Source: Tridacna crocea (lineage: Eukaryota; Mollusca; Bivalvia; Cardiida; Cardiidae). Taken from it: DNA of 64,000 nucleotides. The translations under genes were made by a program, and so were the position numbers. The notes under the pieces are model-generated. The model worked only from the letters and a program-made list of their open reading frames with translations. It did no database searches and was not told the origin of the DNA. Below, piece by piece: positions 12,405 to 25,225 of the stretch. The stretch is taken from NCBI GenBank assembly GCA_943736015.1, contig OX031057.1, positions 58,176,001 through 58,240,000 of the forward strand, written 5' to 3'. How positions within the stretch are numbered: position 1 is the stretch's first letter; the number at the start of each line of letters is the position of its first letter.

Positions 12405-12428
12405 GGTCGGGTTCTAAACCGATCGACC
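12405..12428 (+). other. GC-rich hairpin with CTA loop
   Basis: GGTCG (12405-12409) pairs with CGACC (12424-12428), and GGTT (12410-12413) with AACC (12417-12420), leaving a CTA loop and a GAT bulge. It is one of the few GC-rich patches of an AT-rich unit and is followed by a C-rich run. The loop region GGTTCTAAACC resembles a Pol III B box (GGTTCGANTCC), but no A box or cloverleaf was seen. Unit 1 (AAGGTCTGG) and unit 9 (TTCTAATCC) weaken it. Confidence 0.5.
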
Positions 12429-12455
12429 CGCACCCCCCACCCACCTGAGTTATTT

Positions 12456-12465
12456 ATATCGATAT
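12456..12465. other. ATATCGATAT perfect palindrome
   Basis: A 10-bp palindrome kept in most units. It is lost in unit 1 (TTTCGATAT), unit 12 (TGTCGATAT) and units 19 and 20 (CGATAGG). No function is implied by the sequence alone. Confidence 0.7.
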
Positions 12466-12607
12466 GAAGGGCCTGTCTATTGTTCAGATCAGCTTCCTTG
12501 TCTCACACCAACACTTTGGATGTATTGAGATGATCAAAGAAAACATGATGAAGAATCATGCCTAGCCTAATTAAATAAACCAGAGACCCCACTTATTTCA
12601 AAAGCAA

Positions 12608-12624
12608 CTTGCAGCTGTTGCAAG
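12608..12624 (+). other. CTTGCA/TGCAAG hairpin containing CAGCTG
   Basis: Six-base arms with a GCTGT loop. CAGCTG at 12612-12617 is an E-box-type core. Units 6 and 12 have CAACTG, which removes the E-box core but extends the stem to seven pairs. It is followed by an A7 run. Confidence 0.5.
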
Positions 12625-13180
12625 AAAAAAATGAGCAAAGCAAACTTTAAGTGCCCTTTTCTCTACATGAAGTTGTTTAAAACAGCAAGAAAAATACTTT
12701 CGGGTTGTACTGATGGCATGTTTTGACAGGAAAGATGTTGCAGAAAACAGATAAATCACTAATTAATAGATCTAGATAAAAAGAACATGAATAATAAAGA
12801 AAGAAAATCATGAGTTTTCTTAAGTGTAGGATGGGGGAAAAATTGCTCAGTGTTGCTTTAAGATAGCCTCATATGTTTAAAGGAGTTGTCAATTAATTTT
12901 GCTTGGTAAAGTGGAAAACCAAAAAAAGGGCTCGTTATGTTGCACTTTGCCAGGCTAAAGCGGGCAAAATGTTGCGAATTTACATTTTGTCTTTTCGTGC
13001 CCCAACGACATACAGTCAGAAAGCACGCAATGACTAAATGTAGAGTAGAAACTGTGATAATTTTGAAAAATGACGCTGTGATCTATGGCACTTGTGCAGA
13101 CGTGAAAACATGAATTCAACAAGAGGCACTAATAATGCTGTTTTTCTTGATTACTTGGTGGGAAAAAAAAACACTGGAAA

Positions 13181-13190
13181 ATACATGTAT
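13181..13190. other. ATACATGTAT perfect palindrome near the A-run
   Basis: A 10-bp palindrome about 12 bp downstream of the GGGAAAAAAAA run. It lies in the same ~110-bp stretch of the unit where both structural breaks of the window (16934 and 61340) have one endpoint. Confidence 0.7.
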
Positions 13191-13293
13191 ACTCTCCTGA
13201 TTGAATTGTCTCTATTTCGGAATGACAAAATTAGTCACACAAACGACCGAAGCGAGAAAGTGAATGCGAAACCCAGATTTACGCTTAACTGCA

Positions 13294-15190
13294 TGTACCA
13301 AAATGCCATATATCATTGGGTCTTCATCACAATCCATTTCCGAGCCTATCATTGTTTTCCCGTTTAAGCGGTTGAAGCATGTCATCGCGAGCAGAAGTAT
13401 TATCATGTCGGTTCGGGATATCTTCCCAGCCAATGCTTGGTAAGCCGTATGCGTTGGGGTAAGACAAAGAAGCCAATGAATATAAATCAAAGTAGACAAG
13501 TAGAGATACTGTGTTATGAGATGGGAAATAACCCTTGCAACTCTGATTGCAGACTACACTTCTCCAGTAAGAGTTACTGTTCCTGACCCCTTTACAGCTT
13601 ATAGCAAACCACTTCTCATGTTCATTTACCTGGCTATCAGACCACCAAAACAGTGTAACAGAAGGAAAATTTTCACACATTCAGATTAATGTTTTGAATT
13701 TGAAATTTGTGTTTAATGTCTAGAGCTAAGGGAGGTTAAATGAACACAAAAACAAACGGGGGAATTAAAAAGGTAGTAGTTGCTCAGATTCCAAGCCTGT
13801 CCACCAGTAACTAAGACTAAAAGCATTTTGGGACCTGCCATCTGACCCACTGAGCCAGAGAAGCAGTTGATTTCAACCCAGAAAATTGACCTACTTATAT
13901 TTAGCCCCCCTCCCCCCCCTTTTGTTCCAAAACATAGAAGTAGTTCCATTTGAAAGTTAGATCAATGCCCATATGAAATTTTGATATCAAGCATATTTGT
14001 CACTCTGTTTCTTTCAGACAAAAATGGAAGGCTACGTTTAAAAGGTGTTTCTGGTGTTGGTATGATCGTATCTTGAAAATGAGAGCATGAATGTGTTATT
14101 TCTTTAGGAACTACTTTGCTTTTCATTGACCTAATTACGCATAACGGTCTGCTAGGAGTAAAAACCTGGTTTTAAATTAACTTTGCCAGTGTATTTTAAG
14201 GCTTATATGTAATTCTTTTGAGAATGGCTGGCATGCAAAATCAACATGTATGCCAAACTAACACTGACACTGGCATTTCTTTGAGTAAAATGGGTGACAG
14301 AAGGTCGGGTTCTAAACCGATCGACCCGCACCCCCCACCCACCTGAGTTATTTATATCGATATGAAGGGCCTGTCTATTGTTCAGATCAGCTTCCTTGTC
14401 TCACACCAACACTTTGGATGTATTGAGATGATCAAAGAAAACATGATGAAGAATCATGCCTAGCCTAATTAAATAAACCAGAGACCCCACTTATTTCAAA
14501 AGCAACTTGCAGCTGTTGCAAGAAAAAAATGAGCAAAGCAAACTTTAAGTGCCCTTTTCTCTACATGAAGTTGTTTAAAACAGCAAGAAAAATACTTTGG
14601 GGTTGTACTGATGGCATGTTTTGACAGGAAAGATGTTGCAGAAAACAGATAAATCACTAATTAATAGATCTAGATAAAAAGAACATGAATAATAAAGAAA
14701 GAAAATCATGAGTTTTCTTAAGTGCAGGATGGGGGAAAAATTGCTCAGTGTTGCTTTAAGATAGCCTGATATGTTTAAAGGAGTTGTCAATTAATTTTGC
14801 TTGGTAAAGTGGAAAACCAAAAACAGGGCTCGTTACGTTGCACTTTGCCAGGCTAAAGCGGGCAAAATGTTGCGAATTTACATTTTGTCTTTTCGTGCCC
14901 TAACGACATACAGTCAGAAAGCACGCAATGACTAAATGTAGAGTAGAAACTGTGATAATTTTGAAAAATGACCCTGTGATCTATGGCAATTGCGCAGACG
15001 TGAAAACATGAATTCAACAAGAGGCACTAATAATGCTGTTTTTCTTGATTACTTGGTGGGAAAAAAAACACTGGAAAATACATGTATACTCTCCTGATTG
15101 AATTGTCTCTATTTCGGAATGACAAAATTAGTCACACAAACGACCGAAGCGAGAAAGTGAATGCGAAACCCAGATTTACGCTTAACTGCA
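13294..15190 (+). repeat. Satellite unit 8 (left subtype)
   Basis: This unit is 1,897 bp. Private changes are GGCTACGTTT near 14034, GCCAAACTAAC near 14257, CCAAAAACAGGG near 14824 and GGCAATTGCGC near 14989. CCTGATATG near 14767 links it to unit 2 and to the second duplicated copy in unit 9. CCCTAACG near 14900 is shared with units 10-12. Confidence 0.97.
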
Positions 15191-17634
15191 TGTACCAAAA
15201 TGCCATATATCATTGGGTCTTCATCACAATCCATTTCCGAGCCTATCATTGTTTTCCCGTTTAAGCGGTTGAAGCATGTCATCGCGAGCAGAAGTATTAT
15301 CATGTCGGTTCGGGATATCTTCCCAGCCAATGCTTGGTAAGCCGTATGCGTTGGGGTAAGACAAAGAAGCCAATGAATATAAATCAAAGTAGACAAGTAG
15401 AGATACTGTGTTATGAGATGGGAAATAACCCTTGCAACTCTGATTGCAGACTACACTTCTCCAGTAAGAGTTACTGTTCCTGACCCCTTTACAGCTTATA
15501 GCAAACCACTTCTCATGTTCATTTACCTGGCTATCAGACCACCAAAACAGTGTAACAGAAGGAAAATTTTCACACATTCAGATTAATGTTTTGAATTTGA
15601 AATTTGTGTTTAATGTCTAGAGCTAAGGGAGGTTAAATGAACACAAAAACAAACGGGGGAATTAAAAAGGTAGTAGTTGCTCAGATTCCAAGCCTGTCCA
15701 CCAGTAACTAAGACTAAAAGCATTTTGGGACCTGCCATCTGACCCACTGAGCCAGAGAAGCAGTTGATTTCAACCCAGAAAATTGACCTACTTATATTTA
15801 GCCCCCCTCCCCCCCCCTTTTGTTCCAAAACATAAAAGTAGTTCCATTTGAAAGTTAGATCAATGCCCATATGAAATTTTGATATCAAGCATATTTGTCA
15901 CTCTGTTTCTTTCAGACAAAAATGGAAGGCTATGTTTAAAAGGTGTTTCTGGTGTTGGTATGATCGTATCTTGAAAATGAGAGCATGAATGTGTTATTTC
16001 TTTAGGAACTACTTTGCTTTTCATTGACCTAATTACGCATAACGGTCTGCTAGGAGTAAAAACCTGGTTTTAAATTAACTTTGCCAGTGTATTTTAAGGC
16101 TTATATGTAATTCTTTTGAGAATGGCTGGCATGCAAAATCAACATGTATGCCAAAATAACACTGACACTGGCATTTCTTTGAGTAAAATGGGTGACAGAA
16201 GGTCGGGTTCTAATCCGATCGACCCGCACCCCCCACCCACCTGAGTTATTTATATCGATATGAAGGGTCTGTCTATTGTTCAGATCAGCTTCCTTGTCTC
16301 ACACCAACACTTTGGATGTATTGAGATGATCAAAGAAAACATGATGAAGAATCATGCCTAGCCTAATTAAATAAACCAGAGACCCCACTTATTTCAAAAG
16401 CAACTTGCAGCTGTTGCAAGAAAAAAATGAGCAAAGCAAACTTTAAGTGCCCTTTTCTCTACATGAAGTTGTTTAAAACAGCAAGAAAAATACTTTGGGG
16501 TTGTACTGATGGCATGTTTTGACAGGAAAGATGTTGCAGAAAACAGATAAATCACTAATTAATAGATCTAGATAAAAAGAACATGAATAATAAAGAAAGA
16601 AAATCATGAGTTTTCTTAAGTGCAGGATGGGGGAAAAATTGCTCAGTGTTGCTTTAAGATAGCCTCATATGTTTAAAGGAGTTGTCAATTAATTTTGCTT
16701 GGTAAAGTGGAAAACCAAAAAAAGGGCTCGTTACGTTGCACTTTGCCAGGCTAAAGCGGGCAAAATGTTGCGAATTTACATTTTGTCTTTTCGTGCCCCA
16801 ACGACATACAGTCAGAAAGCACGCAATGACTAAATGTAGAGTAGAAACTGTGATAATTTTGAAAAATGACCCTGTGATCTATGGCACTTGCGCAGACGTG
16901 AAAACATGAATTCAACTAGAGGCACTAATAATGCTTATTTCAAAAGCAACTTGCAGCTGTTGCAAGAAAAAAATGAGCAAAGCAAACTTTAAGTGCCCTT
17001 TTCTCTACATGAAGTTGTTTAAAACAGCAAGAAAAATACTTTGGGGTTTTACTGATGGCATGTTTTGACAGGAAAGATGTTGCAGAAAACAGATAAATCA
17101 CTAATTAATAGATCTAGATAAAAAGAACATGAATAATAAAGAAAGAAAATCATGAGTTTTCTTAAGTGCAGGATGGGGGAAAAATTGCTCAGTGTTGCTT
17201 TAAGATAGCCTGATATGTTTAAAGGAGTTGTCAATTAATTTTGCTCGGTAAAGTGGAAAACCAAAAAAAGGGCTCGTTACGTTGCACTTTGCCAGGCTAA
17301 AGCGGGCAAAATGTTGCGAATTTACATTTTGTCTTTTCGTGCCCCAACGACATACAGTCAGAAAGCACGCAATGACTAAATGTAGAGTAGAAACTGTGAT
17401 AATTTTGAAAAATGACCCTGTGATCTATGGCACTTACGCAGACGTGAAAACATGAATTCAACAAGAGGCACTAATAATGCTGTTTTTCTTGATTACTTGG
17501 TGGGAAAAAAAACACTGGAAAATACATGTATACTCTCCTGATTGAATTGTCTCTATTTCGGAATGACAAAATTAGTCACACAAACGACCGAAGCGAGAAA
17601 GTGAATGTGAAACCCAGATTTACGCTTAACTGCA
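15191..17634 (+). repeat. Satellite unit 9, enlarged by internal partial duplication
   Basis: This unit is 2,444 bp: about 1,898 bp plus a 546-bp repeated segment (listed separately). Private changes are ACATAAAAGTAG near 15831, TTCTAATCCG near 16210 on the 3' arm of the GC hairpin, CAACTAGAGG near 16915 and GAATGTGAAA near 17607. It contains two GAATTC sites 546 bp apart (16908 and 17454). Confidence 0.97.
16388..17479 (+). repeat. 546-bp tandem segmental duplication inside unit 9
   Basis: Copy one spans 16388-16933 and copy two 16934-17479. The join reads AATGCTTATTT, placing AATGCT (normally followed by GTTTTTC) against CTTATTTC (normally preceded by GACCCCA). Only CT is shared at the breakpoint, so this is microhomology rather than homologous exchange. 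The copies differ at five positions: GGTTGTACT/GGTTTTACT, CCTCATATG/CCTGATATG, GCTTGG/GCTCGG, CTTGCGC/CTTACGC and CAACTAG/CAACAAG. The second copy was therefore probably drawn from a different unit of unit-8 type, or the copies diverged or were converted afterwards. Confidence 0.93.
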
Positions 17635-19534
17635 TGTACCAAAATGCCATATATCATTGGGTCTTCATCACAATCCATTTCCGAGCCTATCATTGTTTTC
17701 CCGTTTAAGCGGTTGAAGCATGTCATCGCGAGCAGAAGTATTATCATGTCGGTTCGGGATATCTTCCCAGCCAATGCTTGGTAAGCCGTATGCGTTGGGG
17801 TAAGACAAAGAAGCCAATGAATATAAATCAAAGTAGACAAGTAGAGATACTGTGTTATGAGATGGGAAATAACCCTTGCAACTCTGATTGCAGACTACAC
17901 TTCTCCAGTAAGAGTTACTGTTCCTGACCCCTTTACAGCTTATAGCAAACCACTTCTCATGTTCATTTACCTGGCTATCAGACCACCAAAACAGTGTAAC
18001 AGAAGGAAAATTTTCACACATTCAGATTAATGTTTTGAATTTGAAATTTGTGTTTAATGTCTAGAGCTAAGGGAGGTTAAATGAACACAAAAACAAACGG
18101 GGGAATTAAAAGGGTAGTAGTTGCTCAGATTCCAAGCCTGTCCACCAGTAACTAAGACTAAAAGCATTTTGGGACCTGCCATCTGACCCACTGAGCCAGA
18201 GAAGCAGTTGATTTCAACCCAGAAAATTGACCTACTTATATTTAGCCCCCCTCCCCCCCCCCCTTTTGTTCCAAAACATAGAAGTAGTTCCATTTGAAAG
18301 TTAGATCAATGCCCATATGAAATTTTGATATCAAGCATATTTGTCACTCTGTTTCTTTCAGACAAAATTGGAAGGCTATGTTTAAAAGGTGTTTCTGGTG
18401 TTGGTATGATCGTATCTTGAAAATGAGAGCATGAATGTGTTATTTCTTTAGGAACTACTTTGCTTTTCATTGACCTAATTACGCATAACGGTCTGCTAGG
18501 AGTAAAAACCTGGTTTTAAATTAACTTTGCCAGTGTATTTTAAGGCTTATATGTAATTCTTTTGAGAATGGCTGGCATGCAAAATCAACATGTATGCCAA
18601 AATAACACTGACACTGGCATTTCTTTGAGTAAAATGGGTGACAGAAGGTCGGGTTCTAAACCGATCGACCCGCACCCCCCACCCACCTGAGTTATTTATA
18701 TCGATATGAAGGGTCTGTCTATTGTTCAGATCAGCTTCCTTGTCTCACACCAACACTTTGGATGTATTGAGATGATCAAAGAAAACATGATGAAGAATCA
18801 TGCCTAGCCTAATTAAATAAACCAGAGACCCCACTTATTTCAAAAGCAACTTGCAGCTGTTGCAAGAAAAAAATGAGCAAAGCAAACTTTAAGTGCCCTT
18901 TTCTCTACATGAAGTTGTTTAAAACAGCAAGAAAAATACTTTCGGGTTGTACTGATGGCATGTTTTGACAGGAAAGATGTTGCAGAAAACAGATAAATCA
19001 CTAATTAATAGATCTAGATAAAAAGAACATGAATAATAAAGAAAGAAAATCATGAGTTTTCTTAAGTGCAGGATGGGGGAAAAATTGCTCAGTGTTGCTT
19101 TAAGATAGCCTCATATGTTTAAAGGAGTTGTCAATTAATTTTGCTTGGTAAAGTGGAAAACCAAAAAAAGGGCTCGTTACGTTGCACTTTGCCAGGCTAA
19201 AGCGGGCAAAATGTTGCGAATTTACATTTTGTCTTTTCGTGCCCTAACGACATACAGTCAGAAAGCACGCAATGACTAAATGTAGAGTAGAAACTGTGAT
19301 AATTTTGAAAAATGACCCTGTGATCTATGGCACTTACACAGATGTGAAAACATGAATTCAACAAGAGGCACTAATAATGCTGTTTTTCTTGATTACTTGG
19401 TGGGAAAAAAAACACTGGAAAATACATGTATACTCTCCTGATTGAATTGTCTCTTTTTCGGAATGACAAAATTAGTCACACAAACGACCGAAGCGAGAAA
19501 GTGAATGCGAAACCCAGATTTACGCTTAACTGCA
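17635..19534 (+). repeat. Satellite unit 10 (left subtype)
   Basis: This unit is 1,900 bp with a long C6-T-C11 tract. Private changes are AAAGGGTAG near 18110, CAAAATTGG near 18364 and TCTTTTTCGG near 19452. CCCTAACG and the double CpG-decay variant ACACAGATG near 19336 are shared with unit 12. Confidence 0.97.
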
Positions 19535-21431
19535 TGTACCAAAATGCCATATATCATTGGGTCTTCATCACAATCCATTTCCGAGCCTATCATTGTTTTC
19601 CCGTTTAAGCGGTTGAAGCATGTCATCGCGAGCAGAAGTATTATCATGTCGGTTCGGGATATCTTCCCAGCCAATGCTTGGTAAGCCGTATGCGTTGGGG
19701 TAAGACAAAGAAGCCAATGAATATAAATCAAAGTAGACAAGTAGAGATACTTTGTTATGAGATGGGAAATAACCCTTGCAACTCTGATTGCAGACTACAC
19801 TTCTCCAGTAAGAGTTACTGTTCCTGACCCCTTTACAGCTTATAGCAAACCACTTCTCATGTTCATTTACCTGGCTATCAGACCACCAAAACAGTGTAAC
19901 AGAAGGAAAATTTTCACACATTCAGATTAATGTTTTGAATTTGAAATTTGTGTTTAATGTCTAGAGCTAAGGGAGGTTAAATGAACACAAAAACAAACGG
20001 GGGAATTAAAAAGGTAGTAGTTGCTCAGATTCCAAGCCTGTCCACCAGTAACTAAGACTAAAAGCATTTTGGGACCTGCCATCTGACCCACTGAGCCAGA
20101 GAAGCAGTTGATTTCAACCCAGAAAATTGACCTACTTATATTTAGCCCCCCTCCCCCACCTTTTGATCCAAAACATAGAAGTAGTTCCATTTGAAAGTTA
20201 CATCAATGCCCATATGAAATTTTGATATCAAGCATATTTGTCACTCTGTTTCTTTCAGACAAAAATGGAAGGCTATGTTTAAAAGGTGTTTCTGGTGTTG
20301 GTATGATCGTATCTTGAAAATGAGAGCATGAATGTGTTATTTCTTTAGGAACTACTTTGCTTTTCATTGACCTAATTACGCATAACGGTCTGCTAGGAGT
20401 AAAAACCTGGTTTTAAATTAACTTTGCCAGTGTATTTTAAGGCTTATATGTAATTCTTTTGAGAATGGCTGGCATGCAAAATCAACATGTATGCCAAAAT
20501 AACACTGACACTGGCATTTCTTTGAGTAAAATGGGTGACAGAAGGTCGGGTTCTAAACCGATCGACCCGCACCCCCCACCCACCTGAGTTATTTATATCG
20601 ATATGAAGGGTCTGTCTATTGTTCAGATCAGCTTCCTTGTCTCACACCAACACTTTGGATGTATTGAGATGATCAAAGAAAACATGATGAAGAATCATGC
20701 CTAGCCTAATTAAATAAACCAGAGACCCCACTTATTTCAAAAGCAACTTGCAGCTGTTGCAAGAAAAAAATGAGCAAAGCAAACTTTAAGTGCCCTTTTC
20801 TCTACATGAAGTTGTTTACAACAGCAAGAAAAATACTTTCGGGTTGTACTGATGGCATGTTTTGACAGGAAAGATGTTGCAGAAAACAGATAAATCACTA
20901 ATTAATAGATCTAGATAAAAAGAACATGAATAATAAAGAAAGAAAATCATGAGTTTTCTTAAGTGCAGGATGAGGGAAAAATTGCTCAGTGTTGCTTTAA
21001 GATAGCCTCATATGTTTAAAGGAGTTGTCAATTAATTTTGCTTGGTAAAGTGGAAAACCAAAAAAAGGGCTCGTTACGTTGCACTTTGCCAGGCTAAAGC
21101 GGGCAAAATGTTGCGAATTTACATTTTGTCTTTTCGTGCCCTAACGACATACAGTCAGAAAGCACGCAATGACTAAATGTAGAGTAGAAACTGTGATAAT
21201 TTTGAAAAATGACCCTGTGATCTATGGCACTTACGCAGACGTGAAAACATGAATTCAACAAGAGGCACTAATAATGCTGTTTTTCTTGATTACTTGGTGG
21301 GAAAAAAAACACTGGAAAATACATGTATACTCTCCTGATTGAATTGTCTCTATTTCGGAATGACAAAATTAGTCACACAAACGACCGAAGCGAGAAAGTG
21401 AATGCGAAACCCAGATTTACGCTTAACTGCA
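19535..21431 (+). repeat. Satellite unit 11 (left subtype, CCACC tract form)
   Basis: This unit is 1,897 bp. Its C-rich tract is interrupted as CCCCCACC near 20155, a form found only in units 11-13, and is followed by TTTTGATCC, related to unit 12. Private changes are GATACTTTG near 19750, GTTACATC near 20200, TTTACAACAGC near 20817 and GATGAGGG near 20971. Confidence 0.97.
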
Positions 21432-23328
21432 TGTACCAAAATGCCATATATCATTGGGTCTTCATCACAATCCATTTCCGAGCCTATCATTGTTTTCCCG
21501 TTTAAGCGGTTGAAGCATGTCATCACGAGCAGAAGTTTTATCATGTCGGTTCGGGATATCTTCCCAGCCAATGCTTGGTAAGCCGTATGTGTTGGGGTAA
21601 GACAAAGAAGCCAATGAATATAAATCAAAGTAGACAAGTAGAGATACTGTGTTATGAGATGGGAAATAACCCTTGCAACTCTGATTGCAGACTACACTTC
21701 TCCAGTAAGAGTTACTGTTCCTGACCCCTTTACAGCTTATAGCAAACCACTTCTCATGTTCATTTACCTGGCTATCAGACCACCAAAACAGTGTAACAGA
21801 AGGAAAATTTTCACACATTCAGATTAATGTTTTGAATTTGAAATTTGTGTTTAATGTCTAGAGCTAAGGGAGGTTAAATGAACACAAAAACAAACGGGGG
21901 AATTAAAAAGGTAGTAGTTGCTCAGATTCCAAGCCTGTCCACCAGTAACTAAGACTAAAAGCATTTTGGGACCTGCCATCTGACCCACTGAGCCAGAGAA
22001 GCAGTTGATTTCAACCCAGAAAATTGACCTACTTATATTTAGCCCCCCTCCCCCACCTTTTGATCAAAAACATAGAAGTAGTTCCATTTGAAAGTTAGAT
22101 CAATGCCCATATGAAATTTTGATATCAAGCATATTTGTCACTCTGTTTCTTTCAGACAAAAATGGAAGGCTATGTTTAAAAGGTGTTTCTGGTGTTGGTA
22201 TGATCGTATCTTGAAAATGAGAGCATGAATGTGTTATTTCTTTAGGAACTACTTTGCTTTTCATTGACCTAATTACGCATAACGGTCTGCTAGGAGTAAA
22301 AACCTGGTTTTAAATTAACTTTGCCAGTGTATTTTAAGGCTTATATGTAATTCTTTTGAGAATGGCTGGCATGCAAAATCAACATGTATGCCAAAATAAC
22401 ACTGACACTGGCATTTCTTTGAGTAAAATGGGTGACAGAAGGTCGGGTTCTAAACCGATCGACCCGCACCCCCCACCCACCTGAGTTATTTATGTCGATA
22501 TGAAGGGTCTGTCTATTGTTCAGATCAGCTTCCTTGTCTCACACCAACACTTTGGATGTATTGAGATGATCAAAGAAAACATGATGAAGAATCATGCCTA
22601 GCCTAATTAAATAAACCAGAGACCCCACTTATTTCAAAAGCAACTTGCAACTGTTGCAAGAAAAAAATGAGCAAAGCAAACTTTAAGTGCCCTTTTCTCT
22701 ACATGAAGTTGTTTAAAACAGCAAGAAAAATACTTTCGGGTTGTACTGATGGCATGTTTTGACAGGAAAGATGTTGCAGAAAACAGATAAATCACTAATT
22801 AATAGATCTAGATAAAAAGAACATGAATAATAAAGAAAGAAAATCATGAGTTTTCTTAAGTGCAGGATGGGGGAAAAATTGCTCAGTGTTGCTTTAAGAT
22901 AGCCTCATATGTTTAAAGGAGTTGTCAATTAATTTTGCTTGGTAAAGTGGAAAACCAAAAAAAGGGCTCGTTACGTTGCACTTTGCCAGGCTAAAGCGGG
23001 CAAAATGTTGCGAATTTACATTTTGTCTTTTCGTGCCCTAACGACATACAGTCAGAAAGCACGCAATGACTAAATGTAGAGTAGAAACTGTGATAATTTT
23101 GAAAAATGACCCTGTGATCTATGGCACTTACACAGATGTGAAAACATGAATTCAACAAGAGGCACTAATAATGCTGTTTTTCTTGATTACTTGGTGGGAA
23201 AAAAAACACTGGAAAATACATGTATACTCTCCTGATTGAATTGTCTCTATTTCGGAATGACAAAATTAGTCACACAAACGACCGAAGCGAGAAAGTGAAT
23301 GCGAAACCCAGATTTACGCTTAACTGCA
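21432..23328 (+). repeat. Satellite unit 12 (left subtype, CCACC tract form)
   Basis: This unit is 1,897 bp. It has the CCACC tract form with TTTTGATCAAAAAC near 22063. Private changes are CATCACGAG and AGAAGTTTTATC near 21525-21540, TATGTGTTGG near 21589 and TATGTCGATATG near 22493. The ACACAGATG variant near 23132 is shared with unit 10. Confidence 0.97.
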
Positions 23329-25225
23329 TGTACCAAAATGCCATATATCATTGGGTCTTCATCACAATCCATTTCCGAGCCTATCATTGTTTTCCCGTTT
23401 AAGCGGTTGAAGCATGTCATCGCGAGCAGAAGTATTATCATGTCAGTTCGGGATATCTTCCCAGCCAATGCTTGGTAAGCCGTATGCGTTGGGGTAAGAC
23501 AAAGAAGCCAATGAATATAAATCAAAGTAGACAAGTAGAGATACTGTGTTATGAGATGGGAAATAACCCTTGCAACTCTGATTGCAGACTACACTTCTCC
23601 AGTAAGAGTTACTGTTCCTGACCCCTTTACAGCTTATAGCAAACCACTTCTCATGTTCATTTACCTGGCTATCAGACCACCAAAACAGTGTAACAGAAGG
23701 AAAATTTTCACACATTCAGATTAATGTTTTGAATTTGAAATTTGTGTTTAATGTCTAGAGCTAAGGGAGGTTAAATGAACACAAAAACAAACGGGGGAAT
23801 TAAAAAGGTAGTAGTTGCTCAGATTCCAAGCCTGTCCACCAGTAACTAAGACTAAAAGCATTTTGGGACCTGCCATCTGACCCACTGAGCCAGAGAAGCA
23901 GTTGATTTCAACCCAGAAAATTGACCTACTTATATTTAGCCCCCCTCCCCCACCTTTTGTTCCAAAACATAGAAGTAGTTCCATTTGAAAGTTAGATCAA
24001 TGCCCATATGAAATTTTGATATCAAGCATATTTGTCACTCTGTTTCTTTCAGACAAAAATGGAAGGCTATGTTTAAAAGGTGTTTCTGGTGTTGGTATGA
24101 TCGTATCTTGAAAATGAGAGCATGAATGTGTTATTTCTTTAGGAACTACTTTGCTTTTCATTGACCTAATTACGCATAACGGTCTGCTAGGAGTAAAAAT
24201 CTGGTTTTAAATTAACTTTGCCAGTGTATTTTAAGGCTTATATGTAATTCTTTTGAGAATGGCTGGCATGCAAAATCAACATGTATGCCAAAATAACACT
24301 GACACTGGCATTTCTTTGAGTAAAATGGGTGACAGAAGGTCGGGTTCTAAACCGATCGACCCGCACCCCCCACCCCCCCGAGTTATTTATATCGATATGA
24401 AGGGTCTGTCTATTGTTCAGATCAGCTTCCTTGTCTCACACCAACACTTTGGATGTATTGAGATGATCAAAGAAAACATGATGAAGAATCATGCCTAGCC
24501 TAATTAAATAAACCAGAGACCCCACTTATTTCAAAAGCAACTTGCAGCTGTTGCAAGAAAAAAATGAGCAAAGCAAACTTTAAGTGCCCTTTTCTCTACA
24601 TGAAGTTGTTTAAAACAGTAAGAAAAATACTTTGGGGTTGTACTGATGGCATGTTTTGATAGGAAAGATGTTGCAGAAAACAGATAAATCACTAATTAAT
24701 AGATCTAGATAAAAAGAACATGAATAATAAAGAAAGAAAATCATGAGTTTTCTTAAGTGCAGGATGGGGGAAAAATTGCTCAGTGTTGCTTTAAGATAGC
24801 CTCATATGTTTAAAGGAGTTGTCAATTAATTTTGCTTGGTAAAGTGGAAAACCAAAAAAAGGGCTCGTTACGTTGCACTTTGCCTGGCTAAAGCGGGCAA
24901 AATGTTGCGAATTTACATTTTGTCTTTTCGTGCCCCAACGACATACAGTCAGAAAGCACGCAATGACTAAATGTAGAGTAGAAACTGTGATAATTTTGAA
25001 AAATGACCCTGTGATCTATGGCACTTACGCAGACGTGAAAACATGAATTCAACAAGAGGCACTAATAATGCTGTTTTTCTTGATTACTTGGTGGGAAAAA
25101 AACCACTGGAAAATACATGTATACTCTCCTGATTGAATTGTCTCTATTTCGGAATGACAAAATTAGTCACACAAACGACCGAAGCGAGAAAGTGAATGCG
25201 AAACCCAGATTTACGCTTAACTGCA
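23329..25225 (+). repeat. Satellite unit 13 (left subtype, CCACC tract form)
   Basis: This unit is 1,897 bp and the last with the CCACC tract. GTCAGTTCGG near 23445 is shared with units 16 and 17. Private changes are AAAAATCTGG near 24198, CACCCCCCCGAG near 24372 (which removes an in-frame TGA and opens a chance 81-codon ORF), ACAGTAAGAA near 24617, TTGATAGG near 24658 and TGCCTGGC near 24883. Confidence 0.97.

Larger units (their letters stand above)
11396..13293 (+). repeat. Satellite unit 7 (left subtype; used here as reference unit)
   Basis: This unit is 1,898 bp and near consensus over its first kilobase, so the internal sites below use its coordinates. GAAGGGCCTG near 12470 is shared with unit 8. 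Private changes are AAGTGTAGG near 12828, a decayed CpG (TTATGTTGC near 12938), AATGACGCTG near 13075 and CACTTGTGCAG near 13093. Confidence 0.97.

Noticed and set aside
12401-12430. tRNA gene or Pol III promoter
   Set aside because: Only a loose B-box match; no A box at suitable distance, no acceptor or anticodon stem, and no terminator placed for it.
24253-24498. 81-codon plus-strand ORF present only in unit 13
   Set aside because: It is opened by one private change (CCCCCCCGAG) that removes a TGA all other units keep.
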